Source: Blasia pusilla | Lineage: Eukaryota; Marchantiophyta; Marchantiopsida; Blasiales | Direction: 5' to 3' | DNA length: 64,000 nt | Assembly (NCBI GenBank): GCA_050084515.1 | Contig: CM114272.1 | Span: 42,532,001 to 42,596,000, forward strand | In this document: in pieces, positions 1 through 15,925 of the stretch | Position numbering within the stretch: the stretch's first letter is position 1 | Layout of the letters: each line of letters starts with the position of its first letter | Position numbers and translations under genes: made by a program | Notes under the pieces: generated by a model | The model's input: the letters and a program-made list of their open reading frames with translations, nothing else | The model's database searches: none | What the model was told of the DNA's origin: nothing

Positions 1-1771
1 ACTACTTGAAGCCATAGGAGCCGTTGGTATGTGTTTGTTGAAAGTTGAGGCCGTGTTTGTTTTGACAGAGTTAGAATGCTTTCTATTTTCAAGGTTGGCA
101 TGCGATGGGCTTTTATATTCATTGGATGTCATTGTGCATGGTCTAGTCCATATTCATTCCCTCAACCCTGTGAATGGAATCATTATCGTGGTGTCGTGGA
201 GAGATTTCGGTTCATAGTTAATTTGAAGTGCAAAGCCTTATGAGTATCCCATTAGACAATGTCGGAATGCTTTTCATGTAAATTTACAAGTCATGGGTTC
301 AATACATTTGTGAACATCAGATCAAGACGAACGTATTTATGAACATGTTGATCCCTCCCCACCGGTGCGTATACAAGTCATGGGTTCAATAAATTTATCA
401 TGTTACTTCTGTTGTAAGCTGAGTTTTTTCATCACGGGAAGTTCAAGAGCCACTGTATAAGATCTCACCTTATGTTATCTGTTGAGCTGTTTGGGTTGGG
501 TGTGGATGCCAAAAGTGACCATGTTGCGGGAGGTGTGCTTTCTGATCTATCGGAATTTGGGGCTATCATAATGCTTTCGATTTCATGAGAGAGGATTTTC
601 TGAATGGTAGATGCTTATGCGTATTAAGCTATCATGTGTGATGTTTGAATAAAATGATCTATATGTATGTAACGTACAATTGAGTGAATATTGTAAATGT
701 TATATATCATTTTTAAGGAGAAGGCAGAGCCACTTTGGAAAGAATGTGTTGACAAACACATTCGTCCGGTATAATCAAGCAGGTTGAGATATATTATCTC
801 AAATACTAGATTTTACTTGATATGTTCTCATAAGAAAGAGAAGCACTCATAAAAAATACAATGTCCGTGAATGAGGAGATAGCCCTCACATGATAACCCT
901 ATGAGAAGGTTATTTTGAGTGAACAATCACTTGGATAGCTGGAATGTATTCCTTGTGATGGTGTAGATACTATTGAGGCAAATGTAATTTATTAGAAGTG
1001 GACTAGTTTATAATCAAACCATTTTCTATACACCACTAGTGTTGCTGACGAAGTCAAAATTGATCATCCTATTATTTGTTCTCTTGATAATTGCTTCAAA
1101 TACATTCTAGACCTTGAAACTTGCTTTAACTAAGTAGTGGTGATATTTTAACTTGTGTTGTTTATGTTGTCAATGAAGGGTACGTACTGAAGGCGTATGG
1201 CTCCAAGTGAATCAGATGAAAAAAGTTTGGCTACAAAATCCCCCCAGTCAGAATTAGAAGAGCTAGTATAGAGGAAGTGGAATAAGAGTTAAAACAATTT
1301 GCAGAGGAAGTTTCCAAGTTCTACATCGAATGTGCAATTGATGAGGAAGAGGAGAAAGAGAGGCTAAAGTTCTAGCATGGTTTACGGAAAATCAGTGGGA
1401 AGAACAACTTTCCAGATACAAGAAGAAAATTGACGAGGAGGAAAGGTGGTGGAATATTAAGGTTTGGTCGCCAAAATGAGGCATATTACAAGCAATTGTA
1501 GATTTTTGTCAGTGTAGCCTAGCAGAATGATGTAGTACGTAGTAAAAAGTACTACTGCTTGAGAGAGGGCTAACTCTTAAGTTGAAGAGTGAATGTCCTC
1601 GTGATTCATATTATGTCATACTTCCTAAATTGACATTGGATAAAGTTTTGACCATTTGGTAGGCTTTCCTTATGTGATATACCAAGCATGAAATGAAGCA
1701 ATTGTATAAAGAATGGTTATATCTGGCAAACATGTCAAAGAACACAAGAACATTTCACCTTTGGCACAAAC
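1..1771. other. AT-rich region without recognisable gene
   Basis: No coding region longer than about 60 codons is convincing here. The stretch from about 1240 to 1480 is rich in GAG/AAG/GAA codons on the + strand and could be a decayed coiled-coil coding segment, but stops interrupt it. It probably belongs to the flank of the MULE remnant that follows. No terminal inverted repeat was found by eye. Confidence 0.4.
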
Positions 1772-4700
1772 TCACAGACGCATATTATTTTGGCAGGAGA
1801 AAGAAAGCATTATAGCATTCCCATTGAGGAAATACTTTATATGCCGTTTAAGCAAATTATTATTTTGGAACCCGTCCTTGTAAATCTGGAAGGGATTTCG
1901 AGGCTGATTAGTCAAGCCGTTCATAAACATAACTTTTGCGCTCTTAATCCGCCCGTTTATTTCTCTCAACATTTTGGACGCCATCGTAAGAAATAAATCA
2001 TTTCCTTGACACTGATTCCGCAACTCAAAGTACTGCTTGTCCATAGCAACCTCCATATCCTTGTTACTTGGTTTGGGGATGTTCAGTGCTTCAACTATTG
2101 ATGTATCTTGAGTGAAAGTGCCTGTGTCCATATCTTCATATGGAATGCCTCTTGAATCACACCAAATAGTGCATAAATATATGAGAATGTGATGAATTGC
2201 CAAAACACACGTCTATATGTATACAAGCAACCTCACAAGTGTCCCCCTGAATCATGAGTAAATTTAGATGGTGTCCATATCATTCACCTTGTGTATCATT
2301 GAGGTCCAGGATGTGATTGGACAATGGAAGGTCAAGAGTGATTGAATCCGTCCTGCTCATCTTTAATTGAGCAATTCCGCCATGCTTTGTGCCTACTCTC
2401 GTCCCAAGTATTTTCACAAGGTCCTCTTTGCTGTAATCATCTCGTAGTAGGGTAGAAATCTACAAAGAAATGGAAGGAATCAATTGAAAAGATTCAATCA
2501 ATAAAATGACGTGTAGAAAAAGGTGCACGATTGCTTAATTTTATGCTATCCAAGACAAACCAACCTTTTTCTTACCATATGTTTGCATATGTTTCCTTTT
2601 AGTGACCAAGGACACTCACAATGGCCCCATTCAGTGTCATAGTTGTAGACTTCATACCACTTATTGGGTATGGTTTGGCTCCTCACCTGTGCCATCCTAA
2701 CTTGCCCCCTAGATTCTGTAAGTTGCACATCATCTGCTGGGATTTCTCTTCCCTTTAGAACTGCATTATTCACATATTGCTCCTCTACTGCATTTCGAAC
2801 AAACCCATTTTTTTCAGCAAGTGTATATGGAAGTACCATGCCTCTACAAAACTACTGAGCTTCCAAACCAAGTAGTCTCCTCTTCTTTGAGACATACTTG
2901 TGTTGTCATCTGCTAGAACTGCCTTCATGCTTCCATGATATACTTCAATTGCAGCATTTGTGTCCTGGTTTGCATGAGGGTAGTCCCTCGCTGCTTTAAC
3001 CCACTTGTCTGCACACAAAAACAAATCACATTCTTATCTTGTACATGCTAGCCCTTGCAATGAGTGGCACAAAGTTAATGAAAGTCTGATAAAAAAGGGA
3101 ACAATTATGGAAGGGAAAAAAAGGTAAAGTGTTTGTAGCCACCTAGTTTTGGCTCCCAATAAGTCTGTATATAGTTGATGAATTCCACTTCATCCCTGAA
3201 GTCTACATAGAATTGATGCAACATCATTCTCGCATTGTCCAAGATCACACCTCTAGTGTACGTGCCACATTGATTTACATACATAATCTCCTCTAGGCGT
3301 CGTGACATCTGAGCTCTCATTATCGCGCATCAGACCTTCCGCTTTAGCTGCTTTAGCCAGTCATGGCGGACATGCCAAAGACAAAGTATGATATTTGACT
3401 TTGCAAAAGTTACCCTGCAAGTGAATATAACCATGTGCTTAACTTTCATTGAGATAACAGTCTCGGAATGCCTTTCCTAATGTAATCAATATCTGCATGA
3501 CAGGAAATTTGACTCAGGTTTTTTCATTTTAAAAAAAAGTGTGATGTCCCCTTTCAGCAAGATACCGCAACTTTAGGATCCCAAGAATACCTTAATGCAT
3601 TTTGCTCGGCGTTGGCATCATCCACTATGATTGCATTCGGCTCCCAAGATTTTTGTTGTAGTCTACACTTTTCCGCCACTGCCCGCAACCATTTCACCAA
3701 ATGCACCTCCTTTGAGCTACTAGTCAAAATCCAAGTTACAGGTATTCCAGTATGGTGCTTGTCGAACACCAAAATAGTGTACAAAGGAAATTGCACAAGA
3801 GTATACAACAGATGAGGTTTCTTACAAGTAGCAATGGCATCTCAAATACATCTTCCATTTCAATGATGAAAGCATATTTTCATCATTGTATACTTCAAAG
3901 ACTACTTAACTTAGTACCTTGCTTCGATTGGTACCAAACGTACTATCCATGCTCAAAACACTGTTGTGTCCATATTCCACCATCGCTTGCAACTGCCAAG
4001 TGCTTTGGAATCCCAGTATGAAAGGTCTGGCATCATCTAAATAAGGCTCATAAATAAAGACCTTCTCTGGATAGAGATTTACAAATACACTTAATGATTG
4101 ATTCTCATCTATGCAAAACTGGAACGTCTCCATATTCAACTCCTTTTTTGCATTTGCAATATCATGCATTTGCATGAAATCATCCCTTATCATGCTTTTT
4201 TGAAAGTCACGAGATGTTTCAGATCGATATTTTAGCATGAGGCCATGCTGCGACATAATCTGGTGGGGCTTTACCCCAAGACGAAGTCTCTCTTTTACGT
4301 AGCATCTCAGCTCATTTGAGATCCTAGGAGAATACATTGTTGGAGTTCCCAAACTTGTTGGATCATTAGATCCATGGCATGGTTTTCCATCCTTGTCTAT
4401 GTGCAATCTGTGTTTGTAAACTATTCTGGCCGCATGCATTGGAGACTTCAGTTCGGATACTGAAAAATGACATTGGCATCCTCGCTTCCAACTCTCTCCT
4501 CGGATTATTTTTTTGTGCACGAGGACGATTTCCTGGGCCTGTCTTGGGAAGGTTTGACCTGTTCAATATACGCAGGAATGCATTCTATCATGAATAAATT
4601 GACCACTCAACTACATGGGACTACAATCATATGCTGTAAATTGAACGTGTAACACTTATTTAACCAAAATATAATAAACGATTAAAATAAGGACTATGTA

Positions 4701-5343
4701 ATTATATGTAAAAAAAAATGAAACTTCTGCCTACTCGCTTGTTCAAAACTGGTTGATGCAAGCGTCGATTGTCTTGAGGCCCGTAAGCACAAAAATAAAT
4801 AGTGTAAGATGCTTCTCTCCTTCTTCTTCTCGTAACCTTTCTCCTATGCATTTCGATGTATCTTTCCAAAAGGTAGTGGGATTTATTGTCTCTAATACCC
4901 TCACCTATAATGAAATCCTCAAGCCTTTACCAAGGGATATATGCTGCATTATAGACATTCCACTGGAGGTCTTTTGCTGATATGTTCCCCGTCGGCATGC
5001 TTGTTTGAACCTCTGTCCTCTTCATGGCCAAAATCCTTTTTGTCAAAGCATTTTGTTGAATCCTTCTGTCCATGGCTTCATATGATGGGGGAAGAGTCGA
5101 TGTCAAGTCGATAGGATTATTGAGGTCCATACTTCCCTGCACACATTCATCATCTCTAGAGTTACAGTTAGTGAGAAGTACAGTAGAAAGATGATGAAGA
5201 ATTTTTTGAGAAGTAAAACTCGAGTCCCTACAGGTAGACTTAAGAAATTCAAAGTGATACAATATAGCCGGAATGCCTTCTTCGAAGGACCATGCTATCA
5301 TTAGGGAAGAACATGATGGAAACTCTTGTGAACTTTCACACAA
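1772..5343 (-). mobile_element. Degenerate MULE (Mutator-like) transposase with SWIM zinc finger, copy A
   Basis: Reading the minus strand from high to low coordinate, fragments of one transposase appear in order. 4927-5343 is an N-terminal part containing YIPW followed by RLEDF. 3906-4520 ends with the first catalytic Asp motif SMDSTFGTNRSK. 3554-3808 carries FPLYTILVFDKHHTGIPV and a second Asp in VDDANAEQN. About 3350-3420 reads CLWHVRHDW. 2785-3024 reads RDYPHANQDTNAAIEVYHGS. 2546-2839 holds a SWIM finger (CECPW, eight residues later CKH). 1772-2203 is a probable C-terminal tail. The fragments lie in different frames with stops between; some gaps may be introns, others decay. DDE with a SWIM finger is the known MULE/FAR1-like architecture, so the family call is secure. 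The element looks inactive. No TIR or target-site duplication was identified. Confidence 0.8.
2546..2839 (-). pseudogene. SWIM zinc-finger segment of MULE copy A
   Basis: A 97-codon open stretch with the SWIM pattern CxCx(n)CxH: CECPW, then KGNICKH. It is preceded by YEVYNYDTEWGHCECPW, which is typical of the SWIM finger at the C-terminus of plant MULE transposases. SWIM fingers bind DNA or protein. All four metal ligands are present. The segment overlaps the preceding fragment (2785-3024) in another frame, so a frameshift or intron lies near 2790-2840. Confidence 0.75.
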
Positions 5344-5401
5344 AAGGAGTGTAAACGTTCTATCACCAACATAATGGCTATTTCCAATCTTATAAGTTCT
5401 T

Positions 5402-6190
5402 TATCAGCAAGCCATGTAGCACTCAACAAGATCAACCATTAAATGAATCCAAAAAATTATTCGGCTTACAAAAGAAGTAGAGAAGAAAGCATGTCCAACA
5501 GGTTTTGGGAAAATAGAGAAATTTGAATCAAGACACATCTCCCAATTCACCATGATACCATATATAACAAACCATACAACACAAAAGCACTCAAAACAAT
5601 GGATGTGCTTGTAAAATAGGATACACGGAAATGCTTGTGAAGACAGTCCGCACACTCTCATAAACTAAAGTCACTCATAAACAGATATTTTCTTCACAGC
5701 AAAGGGGTCTGAAAGTTCTGTGTCTAACAATCTGAGTTCGGTGTGAAAAAATCTGAATGTTTCCAATCTCAGAACTTGTTCATCCTAAAAAGGACCATCT
5801 AGTCTAAAGCTTTAACTATGTATTCACCAAAACATGACAAGTACATCATCATGGTGAGTCAAATGCATCCACTTGTAAACTTGCCTTGGAGATCAATCAG
5901 AAAGCAAGCTAGACCACAACAAGATCAACCATTCAATGAATCTAAATAATTAATTGTCATACAAATGAAGAAGAGAAGAATGCAAGTCCAAAAGGAGCAA
6001 GAGAAATAGAAAAAATCAAACCAAGTCACCTTCCAATTCACCTTGTTTGATGAGTAACCAACCATACAGCATGTAAACACGAAAAGATAGATGCACGCCC
6101 AATGAATGGGAATGGCAGAATGCCTTCTATAGACAATGCACGCGCTCTCATAAGTAATGCTTCTAATAATCAACATGATTCCAATCTCAG
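5402..6190. repeat. Direct repeat of about 300 bp, period about 490 bp
   Basis: The segment starting near 5420 (ACAAGATCAACCATTAAATG) recurs near 5918 (ACAAGATCAACCATTCAATG). The similarity continues for roughly 280 bp through matching landmarks: CCAATTCACC near 5543 and 6031, AACCATACA near 5570 and 6058, and CTCTCATAA near 5653 and 6148. It is an old tandem duplication upstream of MULE copy A. The short ORFs on the minus strand inside it have no recognisable product. Confidence 0.7.
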
Positions 6191-6771
6191 ATTTTTTTCA
6201 TCCAGAAAAAAAAACCATATTTGTAACAAGTAAGGAGGTAAATGACCATCATTCTTGATACTATGATGTTCATAAGGTAACACTCTTGTTTACTCTCCTA
6301 CTGTCACAAAGAAAGGGTGAAAATACAAAAGGTAAAGAAACACAGTACAAAAATCTGCAATAGTAGACAAATACAATGCCACCTATCCTCCCAAGAAGGC
6401 GTTGGAGATATCGACTATAGTTCCATTCCTTTCCTATCCCAAACTTCCTACAATCCGAATCAAAGAATGTGGCATTTGTCCTTCAAAAATGACATTTATT
6501 AAAATAGGGTTGTAATGAGAAAGAGCATTAAACACTCTTTTCCTCTATCTATTACTTCAAACATATGCCACAAATACACTATAAAGTTTGTAGCCATGGA
6601 ATAAGCCGAGAATTATGCCATTTGAATCCATAATCAACTAGCACCTTAAATGAACAAACAAACAAACCACATCATGAGCACTTATCCTTTGTGGAAGTGA
6701 TCTTCCCTACATGCCATAAGAGAACAACTACAAAAAAGCAATGCTCTCAATACTAAAATTTGAAAGGTTAC

Positions 6772-9212
6772 CTATTTCAAAGGCCGCTTCCGCCCAAGTT
6801 TTGATTTGCCATACACATTCTTCTTTTTTTCCTGTCGAGTTGGTGGTGTAATCAACATATCTTGAATAATCTCACCCTTGGACTTCCCTAGTTCTCTACA
6901 CTCCTCCACTGTGGGGCATAATCCCGTATGGCGTAGAACTCTCTTGGGCCTCAAGTGGCTACCATCTACAAGAAGATCTGTGTCTGTTTCTGCCATGATC
7001 TGAGTAACATTAAGTTGGGAGGCATTTGGCAAATCTATTTGTACCTCCCCACAATCAGCAACATCAGCAATTTGGCTCTTGGGTAGAGTAGCCCACTCAT
7101 CATTTACCTCATTGAGATCTCTGAGAATTTGGCTCTCTGAAATCTGATCCATATCTTCATCTGAATGAAATCCCCCCAATGTTCATGTGACTCATCTTCA
7201 ATCTGCACTACCACACTCTTCTTTCCCTTCCTCTTTTTGGGTACATATGAAGATGAAACCTTCAACAAATTCTTCCTTAAAGCACAGAGATCATGGGAAG
7301 AAGGTCCCACAAGAGGTGAACATTCAGCAAGAGAAGCACCATCATCATGAGTGTGACCCTCTTTGGATGTCTTATGACCATCCAAAGCACCACCAACCGG
7401 GGTAACAAATGTATCTTCTGCAGGGCTATGCATTATACTATGGTTTATGCTATCCACACGGCTCAGCAATGTCTCCACAATATCCACAGGGTCAACTACA
7501 CTATCTCCCAACTCATCAACAATCTCTGCATGCTCATCCTCCCCATGAAGGCTTGACCCCTCTTCCAATAGCCTCTCGGAGGTGAAATCACATGGAAGAC
7601 TCTCACTCCGTGATGACCCGATCAGATCACCACCAACCACCACCGCAGGATTACCTTCCTCTGTTCCTGCAACACATGAAGCTACTCCAAAACCAGCCTC
7701 ATCCACTCCCGCCGAAACCAACTTCTCTCTTGACGATGCAAGAGACCCACCAAAATCTTGGTCACCCACAAGAGAGCTACATTGAAAGGTTTTCCCACAT
7801 GGAATAGTCTCAACAGATGGAGAGCCAATGCCAAGTTCATGACTCTGGTTTGCAAGAATGCCTTCCTCTGTTCTTGCAACACATGAAGCTACTCCAAAAC
7901 CACCCTCATCCGCTCCAACTGAAACCAAGCTCTCTCTGGGCGAGGCAAGAGACTCACCAACATCTTGGTGAACAACATGTGGAAGTGCTTCCTTGGAAGA
8001 AGAGGCACCTCCCATGGATCGAGTACGCATGCCTTTCTTCCTAGGCTCTTGCACAGATGCTGAAGCGACATTCTCATCCTCACTCTTTGTTGTAGTCTGC
8101 TCGGCAGCAGACCTAGAAGCCATCTTCGATCTTCTCCTTGGGCGCAAAACTTCAAAATCACTAATATCATCATTTTCATCTCCTTGTAAAGTGGGAGATG
8201 ACTTCCTAGAGCTACCCCCCACTACAAATTCTTGAATAGTCTTCCTTGACCATTCCAACTCTACACCACTCTTCTCCCTTGGGACATATGCAGAAGCTCG
8301 TTTTTCACAAACTTCTTTCATCTTCTCCACATTCCTCTTCTCCAACCATTCATTGAACTGCTGCCTAGCCATGAAATCTGCATACTTGGCTTGATCCCTC
8401 TCAAGCCAACCCATCAAGTTTTGTTTTTTTCGAGAAATCCAAGCAAGTGTTTCCTTCACTTGCTTTGATCTCTCTTCATTGAAATCAGGTGGAAGCAAAC
8501 CCAATGATACTCCCTCTTTCTGCTCTATTACTCCCCAAAGTTTCTTCACCAACTCCAAATGTATGAAGTAAGTTTCTCCCCTTCCAATGAGGTCAGTAGA
8601 ATCAGGCTCACTAGCTCTCTGAATGGCACCCAAGCATCCCAACACCATGACATCCATCATGACATTGCTCTCCCCACACTCTCGAACTTTCATAATACAG
8701 AACACATATTTATCTCTATCCAATATTTCGTCCCAATCTTGGATACAAAGACACTTTGGGAGATCACACTCCATTAGAGCCAACAAGGCCGGCTTCTTGA
8801 ACAAGTGTGGGATGATAGGATCCCGTTCCATTGTCAACCATGTCTCAGACCAATGCTATCCAAATCTGTATAATTTTTCCCTCCTCATTTTCTCTGAACG
8901 CTCACTAGCATCCCCTGATTTCTTCATCAATTCTTTTTCTCTCTGTGAGTCACTAATGCTCCTTTTACGGCCCTTGACAGGGTCTTCTGGACGCCGGCCT
9001 GCATTCTCTAAAGGTACTAAGTAGCATGGGTCCAAGTTTGGGTGCTTCTTAGTCAAGTGCTGATTGCACTTGGTTTTGTTCTTTGCTGAGTAAATGCGAC
9101 TACAAACCAAGCACATCCACTTAGTTCCATCATGCAAATATCTCCAATAGGTATTTTCCCCCAATGCAACACCACACACTACCCGGACAGAATCTGAAAT
9201 GGAAGTAGCCAT
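6772..9212 (-). pseudogene. BED-type zinc-finger protein, broken by one stop and one frameshift
   Basis: The start at 9212 opens a 118-codon segment with a BED-like finger: CLVC, then HLTKKH (C-x2-C ... H-x4-H). The same frame continues below a single TAG at 8856-8858 as a 577-codon ORF (to 7104). It then shifts frame at a run of six Gs (plus-strand C run, 7172-7177) into a further 135-codon ORF ending at 6772. Restored across these lesions the product would be about 800 residues. The middle part is charged and possibly coiled-coil (around 8280-8480). Two tandem copies of an approximately 64-residue acidic Ser/Gly unit occur at about 7640-7960 (ESLASPRESLVSVGADEGG and GSLASSREKLVSAGVDEAG). 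A basic patch KKRKGKK is near 7230. BED fingers occur in hAT transposases and domesticated derivatives, but no hAT catalytic or dimerisation motif was recognised, so the function is unknown. Only two lesions in 2.4 kb suggests recent loss. Confidence 0.6.
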
Positions 9213-12660
<3,448 letters not shown>

Positions 12661-12664
12661 ATCA

Positions 12665-12704
12665 TGGATGGGATGGGATGGGATGGGATGGATGGGATGG
12701 GACG
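12665..12704. repeat. (GGGAT)n minisatellite-like tract
   Basis: Six to eight units of GGGAT/GGATG, followed by irregular G-rich sequence to about 12870. The G-rich strand has closely spaced G-triplets and could form quadruplex structure. This is an inference from the base pattern only. Confidence 0.85.
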
Positions 12705-13346
12705 ATTTAGATTGGGATGAGATGGTGGGATGGGTCCGACCTGGGTTTCGGATATCAGACCCACAGGGCGGACATTTAGTCGTCGGCCGGAGAGTTTCCT
12801 CCGGCAGACCGCTCGTGTTAGAACTCGCGGGTCGCTGGTGGGGTTGCGGGTGGGTAGGGGGGTAGGACGGGTCCCGGAGCTCCTGGAGTTCCGGAGACTA
12901 GAGCCATAAAGGCTCTGATCTCTCGGAATATCGAGAGCCAAAGGGAAGGGTAAATTCGTTCGACAGCATCATAGTCCCTCTGTCACAAGTGAGCATATCC
13001 ACCATTATTAGGGCTAGTCATAGGCCGACATCTGTGATTCCTAATTCGTGTCTCGTAAGAAAACTCGTTAAAGTTTCATTCTAAGAAATCTCAAAATTTT
13101 GAATCAGCTCTCTCATGTTAGTTTCTCATGCATTAATTAATTAATCTATCTACAGCTTAATGGAATGAAGATAAGGTCAGGCCGTTCTATAACCGAATGA
13201 AGCCCTTTCATAATACGAAGCCGTATGCGGCCTTGAGAGGGGGGAAGTATTATAAATTTACTTTTTCCTTGTGTGGAGTACATGAGGAAAAAACGACACA
13301 TATATGTAGAGGCTGTAAATAGTAATTTTTTAATGACATGTGACTG

Positions 13347-13441
13347 AAAGAGGGATGGAGTTAGAAGAAACCTCTCACTTGTTGCTCAAGTTTGGGGTTT
13401 CTTGCAACAAGTGAGAGGTTTCTTCTAACTCCATCCTCTTT
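13347..13441. repeat. Near-perfect 38-bp inverted repeat (hairpin) with 18-nt loop
   Basis: The left arm 13347-13385 and right arm 13404-13441 are reverse complements over 38 bp, differing only by one extra G in the left arm. The arms contain GGAGTTAGAAGAAACCTC and GAGGTTTCTTCTAACTCC. The loop is TCAAGTTTGGGGTTTCTT. A stem this perfect is either a recent foldback duplication or a transcribed hairpin. No transposase or flanking duplication is visible. Confidence 0.95.
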
Positions 13442-15306
13442 AAAATATCTTTCGCTATCTCATAACATAGAAGAGTAGGATTACAAGAGACACGGTTTAA
13501 GCCTCTAGCGGGTGGCCACGCTACTGTCAGAAAATTGGTTGGCAAAATGATGGAATTATCCTTAAAATTTGAGGAATACTTTAGGTGAGTTATTTATGTC
13601 TTTTGATTTCTCATAGCAACCTTGCTTTACATGATTCATGCACTCTATATCCCTATCGATTTGTGGCTCGATAGAGAAAGAATGAATAACTTAACTTTTC
13701 ATTTCAATTCATCTAACCTCGTGGATCGCACGGGCGAAAAAGTAGTAGTCTATATTCAAGCTCTTCTTCATCTCTATTATTATTGGAGAGTGCCTCTTCA
13801 TTTTGAAATCATCTATCTTTTTGACACATATCCTTTTTAGCCAATAGAATCGTTCGTTTCTAAGTCAATAGGATCGCTCGAATTCAATTGTACACTTAGG
13901 ATGGGTAATTCAAAATTATACATTTATGCATAGCACGGGCACCAACTCGTAGTTAATAAAATTAAAGCCTTCTAAAAGAAAAAAAGGCCATTTAATGGGA
14001 TTTTGTGCCAATCGAGTTCGATGGACAGGCAATATAAAACTATTTGCCTAAACATCCGCAGGCGAGAAGAAGGGGGTGGTGGAAGGGCTTTGATCGCGAA
14101 TCGCGATGTGCCACAAGAGGTAGTGTACGAAATGGAGGACGGCTGTCCATTATCTCCTTCTGGGACAAATCCTACGCTTTCCCGTAACCTATCTCTCCCC
14201 ACAAGAATCTCTTCCCCTCTCAAAAAGAAGAAAATATAAACTTTAATAGAAACCTAGATGGAAAACCCGTCAGAATACAAAGGATAGGAGGCATAGAAAG
14301 CCAAAAACCCGTGGGCCAAAACCGGTTTTGAAGAGACAGAAGGGGGCCTTCCCCCCTAACGACCAAAATCACCAACAACAGAGACAATATCAGCAACACC
14401 TAGAGAACTATGGCTACTACTTAGTGGGCCTCTAGCATTAGCATCTCCAACCGCATACCTTCTTAAATCGTCTCAAAAGGGCCGATATGTGATGATGATG
14501 GAGGTGGCCTTTGACAAATTGCATAGGATGGCGGGTCCTTTTTAGCATTGAGAATCTCGAGACAGTGGTGGTCCATGCATGCATACCGCGAGGGCGGAGC
14601 AAGGTTTCCAACTATGGAGGAGCGAGCCAACTCGCGTTAAATAACACAGCCTTGGCATTAACTCCTCTTGGCCAACCAGCTCAAAAATCTCGGCCCGGAA
14701 ACACCTTACTAGGCCGCCCGATATATACTTGCTGTGGCGCCATATCCGCGGGTATCCCTGGCGCCGGCTACCATGAACGCATTCATCTGCCCACATTGAT
14801 CATGCATTCATGTGCACACAAATGTATGGATGAGTTCATATGGGATGTCATGTGAGATGGGATGGTATCATGTCCATCGCCATGATGATGCCAGCCCGAA
14901 TCGCATGGACGCACGAGACGCATGGACTCATGCGTCTCAATGCATTTGAATAATTTTGGCGGGGTTGCCAAAACAAGGCCAAGACAAATGCCTGAAATCA
15001 TTAAATTGTTTACTTGGCGGACTAGCCCCAACTTCCAGCGATTATAGCAGGTCTTATTTTGGCATTTTGGCCATTCTGATGGTTTGGTTTAGTTGTTGTG
15101 TTGAGTCGTTGTTGACTCATCGCGCTATTTGTCCAAGTTTTGGTGTGTTCATTGGTTGTTCGTTGGCTTATTTTGCAGGTAGGTTTACTGTTGGTGGCGC
15201 ATGTTGTTGGTGTTGCTGGCGCATGTTGTTTCCTCTTCCACGGGTCTACTTCTTCTGGAGGAGGCTTGTTTGTTTCTGGATACGTTCCGCTTATTGTGGC
15301 CCTGTG
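13442..15306. other. Region without a supported gene
   Basis: AT-rich to 14000, then more GC-rich. ORFs at 13622-13840 and 14511-14855 (+) have no recognised domain. The reading frame at 14956-15300 (+) is hydrophobic and Cys/Trp-rich and runs into the gene fragment that starts at 15310, but it is probably non-coding sequence read through. Confidence 0.3.
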
Positions 15307-15309
15307 AAC

Positions 15310-15925
15310 ATGGAGAATTCCGACAAACCCTCTATCACCAATGATGGAGAAAGTGATCCGCATCCGCCATTTCAGTCGCCTCCCAAGAGTGCCGCACATG
15401 GTGCCCCTGCTTTTGACACGATCGGTCTTCATTCTCCAGAGGTAGAAGGAATCGTAAGTGCTCCTTTAAGCTTCCGGTCAAATATGAGAACTATGTCTCG
15501 TGGAAAAGAGACACATACAACCCTCATCCGAGGGAAAGCGATTGATTGTTACAATGGAGTGAAGAGCAGGGTGGTTATTACCTGAGGAGTGTTTGCATTT
15601 CCAATCTTTCTAACACCGTAGTGTCCTCTGTCCGTGTCATAAAAGACCTGGTTGCATTTGATGTTCTCGCTACCAAAGGTGAAGATGTTACCGCGGTACT
15701 AGATAAGGAGCCATTTTCCGAGCTTGCAGAGTTTTCCAAAAATTTCTAGGAGCTTAAGCAAACCCATGAAAGACGATTGAGATGTTATTGTATCCTCAAA
15801 GGTGAAGGCGAAAATAGCATTCACCAAAAGAAAACTGACATGATCTGTCACAATACCCTGACCGTAGAAGAATTGTAGGAAATTTGCAATTGGTGTCTTT
15901 CTAGGCGCAACGTGCACATGCGTGT
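15310..15925 (+). pseudogene. Unrecognised gene fragment, copy 1 (inverted partner at 23.28-23.83 kb)
   Basis: An open stretch from the ATG at 15310 (MENSDKPS...) runs through SFRSNMRTMSRGKE, then changes frame near 15540 into WSEEQGGYYLRSVCISNLS and DLVAFDVLATKGEDVTAVLD, and stops at 15747. The same protein is encoded on the minus strand at 23403-23726. The two agree in most residues (YYLRxVCISNLxNTVVSSVRVI and DLVAFDV), which shows that this was a real protein. DNA similarity extends to about 15920. The family is not recognised. Presence in two copies next to MULE remnants suggests a transposon-associated second gene or a host fragment carried along. Confidence 0.6.

Noticed and set aside
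7165-8235. Plus-strand ORFs of 60-80 codons
   Set aside because: Shadows of the minus-strand BED-finger gene.
13205-13260. AAGCCGTATGCGG...TTGAGAGGGGGG, reminiscent of group II intron domain V and so of organelle DNA
   Set aside because: The domain V hairpin cannot be completed and the neighbouring sequence shows no organelle gene, so an organelle insertion cannot be supported.
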